Positions 23,754 to 36,317 of a DNA stretch of 64,000 nucleotides are shown here, piece by piece (the first letter of the stretch is position 1; each line of letters begins with the position of its first letter). The position numbers and the translations under genes were made by a program. A model generated the notes under the pieces. That model was not told the origin of the DNA. It searched no databases and was given only the letters and a program-made list of their open reading frames with translations. The stretch is from Sanguinoderma infundibulare. Taxonomy: Eukaryota > Basidiomycota > Agaricomycetes > Polyporales > Polyporaceae. Location of the stretch: NCBI GenBank assembly GCA_032821775.1, contig JAVLRN010000010.1:2170001-2234000 (forward strand). Direction: 5' to 3'.

Positions 23754-25174
23754 TCAGTTCTTCCCGACATGCACAACAATCACCACCGTCGTGCTCACCG
23801 GCGTGTCAGAATGACAGCAGATCGAGACTTCAGCAACATCCTCGGCCAGCGGCACGGACCCGCTGACGGTCGTGACCTTCTTCTCCCCGAGTAATCTGTT
23901 CACCCTATCTTCGACCACACCCAGCGGCACGGGATCGTGCTTCCTGCGCAAGGGCCGAGGGAAGCCGCGAAACGTATTGAGTCATAGAAAAAGGAAAAAG
24001 GAAATGAGGCGTCGATGGCGGAACAGAACTCACTTCGTGATGATCAGCTTGCCCTCGGGCCCGTATTCCAGGTCGGCGAACCACTCTGTAAAGCATGCGA
24101 GACTCAATCCACTGAAAGACCGAGCGCCGAAGAGCACGGAAATTGACCGGGTACGGACCTGCGATGAATGGCACGCCGAGTTCCTGCGCAACGGTCTGGT
24201 GGTACGTTCCTGCGAGACCCATGAAGGGCACGTTGTAGAGCTTCGCGACGCCGACGACGGCACGGGCGAGAGCGGGGTCTCGGGCGGTCATCCCGTACAC
24301 GGCCCCATGCGGCTTGATCTGTTCGTGCAGGTCGTCGTGAATACGCAGCGACGCCTTTTCATAGTTCGAGACGAAAGCACGGGCGACGCACGTGGTTGAG
24401 CTGCAAACCGTGGAGGGTAAGGAACCCTGTGAGCGCGCCGACCTGGTAGATGAAGCACGATGCCAGTTCGTCCTGCAGGAATTTTCAAGTTCATATCTGG
24501 CGGCGAGGAATACGTTCACGCGGCACATCATACCGGTTCCATGGCCATCTCGCGCCGACCCCATCCCTGTTTGTCCGGGAGAGATGGGTGCGCGCCTACG
24601 AGTACGTTGTTCGCCTTCGCCAAGCGTACAGTCTCGTCCATGATCGAGAAGTCGCTGCAGGCCAAAGGCTAGGATGCTCTACCTTGGTAGCAGCGCCAAC
24701 ATACTACGCACGAAGCATGAAAACCACAGGCGACGTTCGCGAGGTGGATTGTCTTCATAAGTCCTTCATCGTCGCCCTTAAACAGTTTCGGATGAGCATT
24801 TGCACGCCTTCCCTTGAATAGCGGGAACGTACGATCTTGTAAAGAGCAAAGCCCTGTGAAAATCAACATCAGAACCATATGCGGACGACATAATGCAGGT
24901 TCCGCAAGCGTAAAGCAGATGAGATGACGGCCAGCTCGTGGCAGTCGTAGTGGTCTGTAGGAAGCCAAGTCCGACCGAATCGGGAGTGGTTGGTGGCCTC
25001 GCGACAGAGAAGCGCCCGCTGGCAACTTGGAACCGAATCGCGAGGGGCCATGTTACCTCCTCCTCCGCGGTCCTGTCAAGACTATCACGGCACAAACCCA
25101 AGAAATGAGAAACTGTCGAGGATGTCACTCACCTCCCCCATATCGCAGTTGAGCGTCGCGCGGAGTCCCGGCAT
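23754..25174 (-). CDS. LamB/YcsF family protein (5-oxoprolinase subunit A / lactam-utilisation type)
   Basis: Eight exons rebuild the family sequence in order: [21 protein letters not shown] on a 21-nt micro-exon (24833-24853); [37 protein letters not shown] and [74 protein letters not shown]; and [18 protein letters not shown] with HSDTP near the end. NCDMGE, CGFH, GAHPS, KPHGA and HSDTP are the conserved family blocks. In bacteria this subunit works with PxpB and PxpC to open the 5-oxoproline lactam; in Aspergillus lamB is needed for 2-pyrrolidinone use. No PxpB/C partner is seen in the window. The neighbour downstream on the same strand is an amino-acid permease. Confidence 0.85.
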
Positions 25175-25702
25175 ACTTAAGAGAGGTGTGTTGCCAACGA
25201 GGTGAGCAGTCGATGCAGCAACTGGCTTACCCTCGGCTCGATAGACACTCCTTTTATCCCCCGCATTAGGGTACCAACTTAGAGCGCGTGGGGACGTCGA
25301 CCTTATCCGGTCGTGGTCATGGGTGCATCCTGTCGAGCTTAGTGGACCACGTTCCCTCGTTATCACACTCAAGCTCTGCATTTGACGGACATCGTGCCTG
25401 GGAATGCTTCTTGGTACCATTCATCCTCTGTGGATTGCTGTCGCGGTCTTAAATGATCCGGGGCGCGTCCAAGTATGTAGAAGGACGATCTGCGGTGAGT
25501 ACAACATAAGGTTCAGTCCGACCGAAGGTCTTGCAGGTGCCAAGATGTGCTTCTAAATGTCGACCCTATCCCCGTCATTCCAACCTCGAGGTGCTTTCGA
25601 GGCATTGGCACAGTTCAATGAAACGCACTCGCACACAAGGACGAGTTGAAGAGTTCAGAACGGCGAGGAAAAACAAGCGTCATCGATGAATACATCACAT
25701 GC
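25175..25702. other. Short intergenic interval between LamB-like and permease genes
   Basis: Holds the 5' region of the LamB/YcsF gene and the 3' flank of the permease. Both genes are on the minus strand. No further gene seen. Confidence 0.5.
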
Positions 25703-27808
25703 TTACGACTTATACTTCTCCTTAGTTCCATCCTCCACGGTGGTCTTCACTGGTCCCACGAAGTGGAAGCGGCCCCACAGGAACCAACACGCGCCGACCA
25801 GCAGGATCACCGCCCCAATCGCGACGATGGAGTAGTTCATGTTCAACGCGGTGGCCGGATGCGCAGTGGGTAGGATGAACAGAATGCAGATGAACACTGT
25901 GAACTATCGTGCGCGTGGACATCAGTATCGGACGTATGGATATGCGCATGACTTACCAGAAAGCTCGCGAAGTTGACAGACCGGGACCACCGTCCGAGCG
26001 AGAACGGTCCTCGTTCTGGGAGGCTGAGACACAGGTTATGTCAATATGTACGCGGGGCACGGCGAAGAGGTCGATGAGGGACACACTACTCACGACGTCT
26101 GAGGCCAGAAAACGCGGATGATGATCGGCTGCAGGTAGCTGAGCATCACAGCGATGGCAGCAGAAGACAATATCGCGTTGAACTGCATACTTACGACTGT
26201 CAGCATTCCGGAGACTGACATTACTTCTTGCGACTCACCGCAACAGCCGACCCGATATATGCGCATGAGATAATGCACCCAACTAGCACCGACGTCCACA
26301 CGCCGAAATACGGCGCCTGGAACCGGTTCAACGCCATATACTTGCTTTTGAACGGGAACGCGTTGTCGCGCGCGAGGGCATAGAACAACCGAGAGCTCGC
26401 AGTAAACGCCGTCACAGCCGCCATGAACTGCGCGAGCGCGACCACTGTCAAGCACATGAGTGTCAGGCGCTTCCCTACGGCGTCGAAGTAGAGCTGTGCA
26501 ATCGGGATCGCAAATGCAGTTTCTTGGACGGATGCGATAGACTGCACAGAGAAGAGGAGGGCGAGCATGTATGCGAGGCCAATGAGCCAGGAGCCGACAA
26601 TAGAGCCGACAACCGCAAGCGGTGCGAGGACTTCAGCGCGTCTTGCTTCTTCAGCAACTTGAGCGGCCGTTTCGCAGCCTTCGAGAGTGTAAACAGCCTG
26701 GACTAAGAGTCAGGCGGTTGCTCGGTGCTGAAGGTTGAACGCTAAACCTGCAGGAAACCTAAAAGCACGACGAATCCGCTGTTCGACCACCCGGTGAAGC
26801 TGAAGTTGGATCAGTGTATGCTTTTGCAAAATGGCTATGGGCTCGGATACGTACTTCTCGTAGTCCGTGAATACGAACGCTGGACTATTCTGTGTCCGAG
26901 CATTTGGGTTAGGCACTAGCAGGCTACTCGGAACGATCCACTGTTCACCTTTACTGGAGCCTTGACGAGAAGGGTGATGACAAGAACGAACGTTCCGCCG
27001 AGTGTCCACCATAGATTGAACGAGCTCATATGTCCGATAGCTTTCGTGCCGATAGTGTTGATGACACCGGACAAGATATTCACGCCCCATGCAATTGCAG
27101 CAACTTCGACTCTAGTCAGGGTCCGGCCTTGGCCAACCTCGGCGAGTGAAGCGAGATAGAGGGCAACAGAGAGGTTTCCTGAAGTTCCAGTGAAGGTCAT
27201 CGCGATGCTGTAAATCCATCCAGTCTGGGTATCCACTCAGCGATCGGCATACATGCGAGGAGAGCGAGTGAACCTACGCAGACTTGACCAGCTCAGCCTG
27301 ATTCGGAAGACCATAGTGATAAGGACTCACATCCGAGCATTGGGGTGTCGGGCTTCATTTTGCACACCCAGAAGTAAAGTCCGCCCATCGTCGGACTATT
27401 GGTGCGGTCACCAAGGGGTAAGACGGTGGACTGGACGGCATACACTCACTATGCACTGCAGATCTCGGCCAAAGATAACGCGATGAGTAGCATGAACAAA
27501 CTGCAAATCTATTCCGCAAATTTAGTCGTGTCACGCGCAAAGAGAAGAAGACGTACGTTCCAGCCCCAGAACAAGCCCAAAGGACCACCAGAAAACAACC
27601 CAGTTTGGAATGCGCTACTCATGCCTGTCAAGATGCCGATTGCGCAGAAAGAGATTCCCAGAACGCCAAACAGAGACATGTCGCGCCGGAACTCGCTCTT
27701 GTACCCTAGCTCGCGGAGCCGTTGGTCCGACTTAGAGGCTGCCACATCGGAAGAGTCGCCAGTATTCCGGTCCACGCATTCGACGTCGCCCACAGCCGTC
27801 TTCTCCAT
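25703..27808 (-). CDS. Amino-acid/GABA-type permease (APC superfamily)
   Basis: Multi-exon membrane transporter. The ATG at 27808 starts MEKTAVGDVECV. A cytosolic N terminus with LGYKSEFRRDMSLFGVLGIS leads into the first membrane segment. Later blocks are GLFSGGPLGLFWGWN, LLIALSLAEICSAYPTMGGL with YFWVCKMKP, WIYSIAMTFTGTSGNLSVAL, AVYTLEGCETAAQVAEEARR, TAFTASSRLFYALARDNAFP, and a C terminus ending in two hydrophobic segments and KTTVEDGTKEKYKS. AYPTMGGLYFW and SSRLFYALARDNAFP are signatures of fungal GABA/choline/amino-acid permeases (Uga4-like). About 12 membrane spans are expected at the plasma membrane. It is adjacent and parallel to the LamB/YcsF gene, hinting at uptake of a related amino acid or lactam product. 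Confidence 0.87.
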
Positions 27809-28240
27809 GGTGGTGAGATAGAGACAAGGGCCTCTCCAAGCGAGATACTCACGCCTTTTATCTGCCCGCAGCCCGATCCAAAGCGGGAGCCACATGATAG
27901 ACGACGTCCGACATGGGCACTAGAGAGACCGTTTGAGCGGATACCCCAGATGATCCAAGTCAAAGTTTGAGATTCATTGTAATGAGCAGGTGGTCTGCAC
28001 AAGGTATGCAGGAAGCCCTCATCGACGTCGGCAAGCGCAGGTCCGCTGAGGGCGAGGGTCGGATGATGGTGGTCGGTAGTCAAGGCGCCCAGACGACAGC
28101 GAGCGCGCATTTCCCACCCGTCGCAGCCTTGTCCTCCTTCTCCTACCAACACTCCATCGTCGTTCCCCCTAGAGTTCAGCTCGTATACCCTTCGACTAGA
28201 CTGCATCTGCCTATAATTTCTACGCTACTCGGATCGACGA
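27809..28240. promoter_or_regulatory. Shared divergent promoter of permease and GH5 genes
   Basis: A 430-bp interval between two genes transcribed away from each other must hold both promoters. Pyrimidine-rich stretches occur just upstream of the GH5 ATG. No specific binding site can be named. Confidence 0.45.
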
Positions 28241-31200
28241 ATGCCCATCTCTCGCTCCGACTTAGACGGTTCTTTCATCCTGGTCGGTCCTGAGAATTCC
28301 CAAGAGCACTCGAAGCCCCCGGAGTCTTTCGCGCACGACTGGTCGGCTAACGGAACTGGTGGAAAGTTATACCTTCACGGGAGGCACTTTGTCGATGCAT
28401 ACGGTCGCGTGTGCAATCTGCGCGGAGTGAACTTGGCGGGCAACTGCAAGACGTGCGTTCCCTCCCCGGTCCTGTTTCGTGCCTGTCGCTGATCTGCTCC
28501 CCCAAGTCCAGTAAATCATGACCACGACACGTTCCCGGCGAACCATGCCGACGTAACCTTTGTCGGGCGACCATTCCCTCTCGAAGAAGCCCCAGACCAT
28601 TTTGCAAGACTTAGACGATGGGGTCTGACCTTCAGTACGTGTTTCACGTCTCATGGTATGCATCCAGCACTCATCAGTAACGTCGTGTTTTCTAGTTCGA
28701 TTCTTGGTTACATGGGAGGCTGTAGAGCACACTGGCCCGTGAGTATTCCCTTCAGATGTTCTGAAAGCGCATTGGTATCTCCGTCGCGACTGCCTGCGCA
28801 CATATCCCCCACCTCTGCCTGTCATCAAAAGACGACATTTATGTGAGACCGATTGCCGATGCTGCGCCGTGTGGACCAAGAACATCCTAGCTGCCGTTAT
28901 GCATCTTCGACGGTGCGATGTGCGATGTGCGTCACACACATACTCGTCTGTTCGTGCTCGTCTGGTTCATCTGAATCAGGACGAACTCCAGCTCTCATTA
29001 ACCCGATACAATATTGAAGTTGCGACCGAGTACGCCTTTAGCTGACCACCTTCTTCAGTGGAATATACGACATGGAATATCTAAAATATGTTCGCAAGTT
29101 GCTTTCTCTGATGCCACAGTACGGCCTGGTTGCCTTCGTGGCACTGCATCAAGACGTCTGGTCAAGATATACCGGTGGCTCTGGGGCGCCTGCCTGGACG
29201 TTGGAAGCTGTGGGTTTTGACATCCACGGCCTCGAACAACCGGGCGCTGCGTGGCTCAAGGGTGTACGTGGAGGAGGCCATACCGAGGATGAGCGAGGGT
29301 TGTGGCCTTGCGGTTATCAGAAGCTGGCCGCTGCTACCTTAGCGTACGTTCAACCTTTCGTTCAGCGCATATATGCAGTAAGCTGAGCACGTTGGCTCGC
29401 AGTACCTGCTTCTGGGGTGGAGACATGTTCGCGCCGAAGCTGAAGGTCAAGGAGACGGATGGGCATGAAGTCTCCATCCAGCAGTTCCTTCAGGGCTCGT
29501 TCTTGAACATGTGGGAACTCGTCGCGAAGACGGTTGCGGACTTACCGGCCGTTATCGGATTCGAGGTGCGTGGTCGTCAGCTACGTATGTGCTGTGTTCT
29601 CACCACGTACTCGCCTTCCAGATGATGAATGAGCCTCATCGAGGGTACATCGAACTTCAGTCGATGCACGCCTTCGATTATAATACAGACCTCCACCTGG
29701 GGCATGTTCGTAAGTGATGTTTCTGGCATCTGTTTATTGGGAACGACGTCTAAACATACGCATATAGCCACCGCTTTCCAGTCATTCATGCTCGGGTCAG
29801 GTCACCCGACGTCTGTCGGGGTCTGGACGCGATCGTTCCCAATGCCTACCCGTCTGACTTCTCAGGGTATGCTGAACACAGCGGGCCAGAAGGCCTGGCT
29901 CGAAGACGGGCCGACTCGAGGCAAGTGCTTGTGGGAGATGCACGGCGTTTGGGGCTGGGACCAGAAAAAGGACGAAGGCGTCGTCCTCCGCGAGAACTAC
30001 TTCAAGCGAGACCCGGACACTGGTCGACAAGTGAGGAGCTTGCAGGCTAACTATATGGGGCGAGCTCACGAATCTGAAACCTTCTCAGATTGATTGGTAC
30101 ACGGACTTTTATTTTCCGCTCTTGAACAAATGGGCGGAACGGGTACGGAGCGCGTCGAGCCAGGACAAGGTTGTGCTTTGTGAGCCAATCCCCAACGAGG
30201 TGGGTGTTAGCCTAGGCGTTGGCGACCATCAGGCTCACATCGAGCGCACATGTAGTTCTGCCCTAAGTCTTGGGAAGCACACCGTCTCACCAATATGGTG
30301 TATGCGCCGCATTGGTAAGTGGCCAACTTCACGTTCAGATGGATGCGATTGGTTCCTAATCATCCGTTCCCAGGTATGACCTCAACACGCTCTTCCTGAA
30401 GGCGTTCGGAAACTTCTCTGTGAACGTCCAGGGACTCTCCAGGGTACGTCGGGCATGGGTCGGCCGAGGAAATGGCTCCACTGATTGGGTTATTCGCACC
30501 AGGGCATGTTCCCATTGAAAACGTTTTACTGGGGTCAGAAAGGCGCCCGAGATAACTTCTCCCTCCAGATTCGGAACATCGTCGAAGAAGGTTACAAGTC
30601 ACTCGGAGAAGCACCGGTTATTATTGGCGAGTGCGGCATTCCCATGGATATGAAGTGAGCGCATTGTCGTGATCCGCTCCTGTTCTTCTTTCATTGATGT
30701 CGAGATGACTGCAGCAAGCGCGAAGCTTTTGAGACAGACCGATGGCACTGGCAATTGAAAATGATGGATGCAATGATTGTGGGGTTGGAGCGTGCCCTCG
30801 TCGGTTTCACGTAAGTCCGTCGGTGCTTCTCTGCCAAATGCATTCTGACCCGCGGACCGCTCACGCATGCCGCGGCGCAGGCTGTGGAACTACAACCCTG
30901 ACAATGACGATCACTCAGGCGACGATTGGAACGGCGAGAACTTCTCCTGGTTCAGCCAAAAGCGCGCGCTGCCCAGCTCCTGGTTGGATTACGGTCAGGG
31001 GTCGCCCACGCTCGACAACGGAGGCCGCATCCTCCGCGCCGTCGTACGTCCGTACGCAGCAAAGACCGCGGGAGTGCCTCTTCGATTCGACTACGAGATG
31101 AACACGAGCGAGTTCACTTTGGAGTGGGCGATTCCGGATACAGCAGACTCCGACGATGCATGGAAGGCGAGGGCGAAGGGCGGACCGAGCGTGCGGACTC

Positions 31201-31526
31201 CACCTCTGCGCGACATGCCGCGCCTGACGTCGAACAAGACGGAGATATTCTACCCGGCGATGCTGGCACACGGGCGGAACGTCGTCGTGCGGGGTCTGTC
31301 GAAGGAGGACCGTTGGGCGTACGACGAGGCGCGGCAGACGCTTGCGATCGTCACCGCTAATAATGCACCCGGGACTCTGCACCGCGTGACGATCGGAGTG
31401 GATCCGATGCCCAAGGAGGCTTTCGAGGTGAATGACTTCTGGGGCGACTTTAGCGGGCAGATCCTGGCGGTCTCTCTCGTGGTCGTCTCTGTTCTGGTGC
31501 TCCTGTTCTCGAGACTGTTTGCGTAA
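28241..31526 (+). CDS. GH5 family glucosidase (steryl-glucosidase/glucosylceramidase type), C-terminally membrane-anchored
   Basis: Many exons. It begins MPISRSDLDGSFILVGPENS and continues HGRHFVDAYGRVCNLRGVNL. An AAG acceptor gives NCKTPVNHDHDTFPANHADV. Then come LVAFVALHQDVWSRYTGGSG, FEMMNEPHRGYIELQSMHAF (NEP holds the acid/base Glu) and VIIGECGIPMD (nucleophile Glu), followed by WNYNPDNDDHSGDDWNGENF. A beta-rich C-terminal domain ends in the hydrophobic segment ILAVSLVVVSVLVLLFSRLF. These blocks match fungal GH5 subfamily 12 enzymes such as Cryptococcus EGCrP2 and yeast Egh1, which remove glucose from ergosteryl glucoside or glucosylceramide. Substrate is inferred from the family. Confidence 0.87.
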
Positions 31527-32023
31527 AGGCTTCGCATCTATCTGCTGCTAGCGACGTCAAGGACGATACTTGAATTGGACATTGGTTTCTATCGTTTCAG
31601 AGTTGGAATTAGATTGGGTTTCATGAAGCGGCGTGGTCGGTGTTTCAAACCTTGTCTGCAAGGAAGGTGACCTTTGGTGCTTGCTTACTGAGCAGGGTTG
31701 CTGCCGTATGAGAATGGTGGGTCCCACATTCCGGTGTCCGTCGCTTGCAATCCATCCTCATGACATTGTCGTCCTGGTTCAGGTCGTCCGGATGCAAAGC
31801 GCGTATTCATTGAGGAGCAGGTCGCCGCGCCACTTCACATCGGCACACACGACAGCGGCTGACAAAGTTTGCATGTGGCTATCGCTGACTTTGGTCCCCG
31901 AGACGCTCTTGAATGACGTAGCGCTCATCGGAGGCGTTGAAAAGGACTGGTTTGCTGTCGAGTACGCTTCAGTGTCCCTATCCCACAGAGACTTATCACT
32001 CGAACGTCGAAGCCATCTGAACC
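31527..32023. other. Intergenic, promoter region of oxygenase 1
   Basis: About 500 bp between two plus-strand genes. No gene or RNA recognised. Confidence 0.5.
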
Positions 32024-33656
32024 ATGCCTGGGACGACTCTTCTATCTGTACCGCACTACGCGCCGCCTCCGTCTACCAAAGAAGACCGTGAGTGAACGCC
32101 CGCTACTTTGTATCCCTCATCTTACAATCGCTCGTAGTGGACTGGGCGGACCTGCCTATCATCGACTTTTCGAATGTCGGGACTCAGGCGGGGCGGGCTG
32201 CGCTCGCGCCGACGGTTCGCGATGCGATGCGGCTCCACGGCTTCCTTATCGTCGTCAACCACGGCTGGACCCAAGCTCAGGTGCGCCAACACCTTTAGCG
32301 AACGTGGTCTGGGGTAGTACGTAACGACACAGCACGAAGTCTGACTTCCGGCCTACTTAGAACGAGAGGATCTTCGATATCGGGGACGTGCCGTTCACGC
32401 AGGTCTCTGAGGACGAGAAGAAGCGGTTCCACACGAAGACTCATGTGACGGGCACCGCCGAGGGCTACAAGCTGCGCCGACTCTGGGTCAGGTCGTCGGC
32501 TTCCTCGTATGCGGTCCTTGTGGCTGACACCCTCGTTCGCAGACCATCGACAATGATGTTCGTGACGAGATAGAGTACTACACCTGTACGTACGTCGGGC
32601 CTGATTCAGACCTGAGAAGGGGTTGCTGACAAGATACCGCGCAGTCTTCGGCCAGTCTGAGCACCCCGACGCCCTGCAGCCTTTCTTGCCCGAATACCAT
32701 GGCTTCGCTAGGCAGAACCATTTCAACGTCCTCTATCCTCTCTTGAGGTGCGTCTCACACACGATTACTCGGAACCCCTGCATCCGAATGCTGATCGTGC
32801 ATATGTAGGCTGCTCGCTCTTGGCATGGAGCTACCGGAAGAAACGTTTGTGAAGATTCACGATTTCGACGACAGTGCTGTAAAATTCGGTGCGTTCCGTG
32901 ACGTTATTTGCACGTCGAACCTCACGACGTATCTTTTTGATCAGCTCGGTTCTTGAAGTAGTGCGTCCTTGAATACTCTACGCTCGCTCGTTTTGGTCAT
33001 GCCTTTTCGTTTAGCTACCCTCGGACCGAGGATGAAGAAGCGAAAGCGAGGAATGTTTGGCTCAAGGGCCACACAGGTCAGCAGCACGCATTCGAAGGTC
33101 CGTTCTATTAAACGACGGCATGTTGTTGCCCTCAGATATCGGAACGGTCACCATCCTCTGGAGCCAACCGGTGTCCGCTCTCCAAGTCATGTCTCCGGAT
33201 GGCAAGTGGCGCTGGGTTCGACACATGGACAACGCTCTGGTGCGCTCTGTCCCTGGTTATTGGTGATCCTCGCGATCCTGGAGCTGATCAGTCCGTTCAA
33301 TTCCACTATTAAAGGTCGTCAACATCGGGGATTCGATGGAAATGCTCTCCGGCGGCTTCTACAAAGCGACGATCCACCGCGTCGTCCAGCCGCCCCGTGA
33401 CCAACGCGGCCGCAATCGCCTCGGCGCGTTCTACTTCGCGATGTGCAACGACGACGTGAAGCTGGTCCCGTTTACCGACAGCCCCGCTCTGCAGAGAGAG
33501 GGCGTGGTCCGGAAGGTAGCGGACGAGGACGCGCCGACCATGCAGGAGTGGCGCAAGGGGCGGTCGAAGGCGTACGGGCTGACGGAGTTGAAGCGCAAGG
33601 ACGACGTTGTCGAGGAACAGGTCGTCAACGGTGTTATCGTGAAGCACTACAACTAG
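32024..33656 (+). CDS. 2-oxoglutarate/Fe(II) oxygenase 1 (isopenicillin-N-synthase-like fold)
   Basis: Multi-exon gene starting MPGTTLLSVPHYAPPPSTKE and joining to DLDWADLPIIDFSNV. The N-terminal DIOX_N-type region shows DAMRLHGFLIVVNHG. The catalytic half has WLKGHTDIGTVTILWSQPVS (His-x-Asp iron ligands), VVNIGDSMEMLSGGFYKATI followed by HRV (distal His), and ends VNGVIVKHYN. The family oxidises small molecules using 2-oxoglutarate and O2; many fungal members act in secondary metabolism, but the substrate is unknown here. A paralogue follows in tandem 700 bp downstream. Confidence 0.87.
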
Positions 33657-34359
33657 GCCTCGGATGCACTCGCCTCTCTCTATTAGGCTTGACCTTTCAG
33701 ACGGGATCTTGTAACCCTTTCATATTGGCTCGCGATTGTATGTTCTCCCTCTTTCATATCTTCTACTGTTCGGTCGCGGGTGCAATTGCGTGCTTCTTAG
33801 TTCCAAATCCCGCGATGCAGCCGCGGTCTTAGTGGCTTGCTGTACAAGCGTCGCCTTGAAAATTTCTGGGTGAGATTCTAACGACTCTCACCTCTAACAA
33901 GCATGATTCCAGATCGTTCACGTAATCCAACGGAAGCCCGCTCCGTACTTCCTTAGGTTCGCTGTTGCCCTTGAGGGGGAATTACGCGAGTACGTTCACA
34001 TCCAACCCAGCTCAGCATCGTTCCCACAGCCCACTTACTCCCAGGTGAATACGTCTTTTCGCCAGTGCGTGCCCATCTGACGAGCAACTCTGGACTAGCG
34101 TGGTCCAATACAATCGCCATCAGGAGTTCGGGTTTCCGATTCCCGGGGAGCCGTGCGGCTCACATGCAGCAGTATGTTATTGTTCAGGTCCAAAGGAAGT
34201 ATTTCTGTATCCTGATCTGAAATGTAGGCCGGCTTCCGGCTGCGGAGTTACCACAGCCCGCGATAAAGAACCGGCCGGTATCAAGGCCTGGTCGTTATCA
34301 AGAAGGCCGACAACGAAGGCCTCACAGTTACCCCCCGCCTCCCAAGGTCGCAACCCGTT
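33657..34359. other. Intergenic between the tandem oxygenases
   Basis: No gene seen. Contains an imperfect GGCCGG/CCGGC-rich palindromic patch near 34225-34280. Presumed promoter of the second oxygenase. Confidence 0.45.
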
Positions 34360-35998
34360 ATGCCTGCAGCGACGTTGCCCTATGTACCCCACCGTCCCCC
34401 TCCCCCGCCGACGAAGGAAGACCGTAAGTCTTTGAGTCCCGATCCGACCAGCACCATACAGCTAATCTGTTCGAGTTGTAGTTGACTGGGCGGACTTGCC
34501 CATCATCGACATCTCCAAGGCGGCCACGGTCGGGGGCCGCGCGGAGCTCGCAGTGCACGTGCGGGACGCCATGCGCACTTTCGGGTTCATGTACATCGTC
34601 AATCATGGTCTGAACCAGGCTCAGGTACGTACGTGGACAATCTGCGACTGACAGGCTGCATAGTCTGAGTATCGATATTTACATTCACTTGCGACTCGGA
34701 TAGAATGCGCGATTGTTCGATATCGCGGACGTGCCGTTCTCTCAGGTCTCGGACGAGGAGAAGATACTGTTCTCGAATAAGATCAAGGAGACGGGGTCTT
34801 ACCGAGGCTACAAACCTCGACAATTCTGGGTGCGTTCGTTCTTCAAAGCGTTGACAGCTCCGGTGCTACTGTGTTGACTAGTGCGTCAGACCATCGATAA
34901 CGGAGTCCGCGACGAAATCGAACACTACCAGTGTGCGTGTCTCTGCTTGATCCTCTCGCTCCTGATCAGGCACGGAGTCTCACGTCCTGTGCGGCCTCTG
35001 CGGAGAACAGTCTTCGAACAAACGACGCATCCGAAGGCGCTCCAGCCGTTCCTTCCGGAAATTCAGGCCTTTGCGGAACACAATCATTTCAAAGTCCTGC
35101 ATCCTATCCTCAGGCACGCTCTCACATGCATGTGCTGTACCCTGCATCAATCTGAAATGATCGGCATAGGTTGCTCGCTATCGGATTAGAACTGCCAGAA
35201 GACGCGTTGGTCAAGATTCATGACGTCGATGCTACGGGTCCTGGTTTCGGTCAGTTCAACTTGCGATCCCTCCCAGAAAGCTGTGCACTCTGATCACCTG
35301 TTGGTTCAGTGCGGTTCATGAAATAGTGAGTGCTGCTTGTCGTTATCAATGCCTATATCCGGAGACTCAAAATCGTCAGCTATCCCCGCTCTGAGGAAGA
35401 CGAGGGGAAGACGAAGAATGTTTGGCTCAAAGGACACACGGGTGTGTTTTCGCGCACCGTGCGGACAGTATTTCGCGCTAATAACGGGCTGATAGATATC
35501 GGGACGATCACGATCCTTTGGAGTCAGCCGATATCTGCTCTCCAAATCATGAGTCCAGACGGCAGATGGCGGTGGGTCCGCCACATCGACAACGCTCTGG
35601 TATGTGCTTCGCCCGACCGTCGCGTTCTCTATACGTACTTGGCGCATGCTTTCTAGGTCATCAACATCGGAGATGCGATGGAGATGCTGTCAGGAGGCTA
35701 CTACAAGGCAACGATCCACCGCGTCGTCCAGCCTCCAACCGACCAGCACGGGTACGAACGCCACGGGGCTTTCTACTTTGCTATGGCCAACGACGACGTC
35801 AAGCTGGTCCCTTTCGCGGAGAGTCCCGTGCTGCAACGCGAAGGTATTACACGCAGGATCGCCGACGAGGATGCACCGACCATGGCCGAGTGGCGCGTAG
35901 GTCTCACTAGGTCTTACGGGGTCACAGCGCTCAAGCGGAAGGACGACGTCGTCGAGGAGCAGGTTGTTGGGGGAATTGTTGTAAAGCATTACAATTGA
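34360..35998 (+). CDS. 2-oxoglutarate/Fe(II) oxygenase 2, tandem paralogue
   Basis: Same exon plan as oxygenase 1. MPAATLPYVPHRPPPPPTKE joins to DLDWADLPIIDISKA; then DAMRTFGFMYIVNHGLNQAQ, WLKGHTDIGTITILWSQPIS (iron-binding His and Asp), NIGDAMEMLSGGYYKATIHR, and the end VGGIVVKHYN at 35998. The first exon splits the codon before DWADL exactly as in its neighbour, so this is a tandem duplicate. The fragment at 15120-15385 is closer to this copy than to oxygenase 1 (GGYYKATIHRV and GTATGTGCTTC intron start). Confidence 0.87.
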
Positions 35999-36317
35999 AC
36001 TGCTAAACATATTGAGTTGAAGCAATATTCCTGTATTCATGGAGACCAACTGAGCTGGTGTTGTATCGCCATCAGTCCCTCAATACTGGTCTGGACGGAA
36101 GGCCAATATTCGTCCATGGCTGTCCGTGCGTGGGAATGGCGTCAATCGCGGCGGGAAGACGCTGCTCTAGTCTGAACCCTAGTAGACCATACTCTCACGT
36201 CGTCTTTGCCCTCACTTCAGCGTTTCTGCGATACGATGAGTGCGATTTGTGATAATATCCAAACCGCAGTTACAATCCTAATGGTGTTGGTGGTATTCAG
36301 CGACGGACCACTGGCGG
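35999..36317. other. Intergenic
   Basis: Between oxygenase 2 and the small dsRBD gene. Nothing recognised beyond the expected promoter. Confidence 0.4.
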
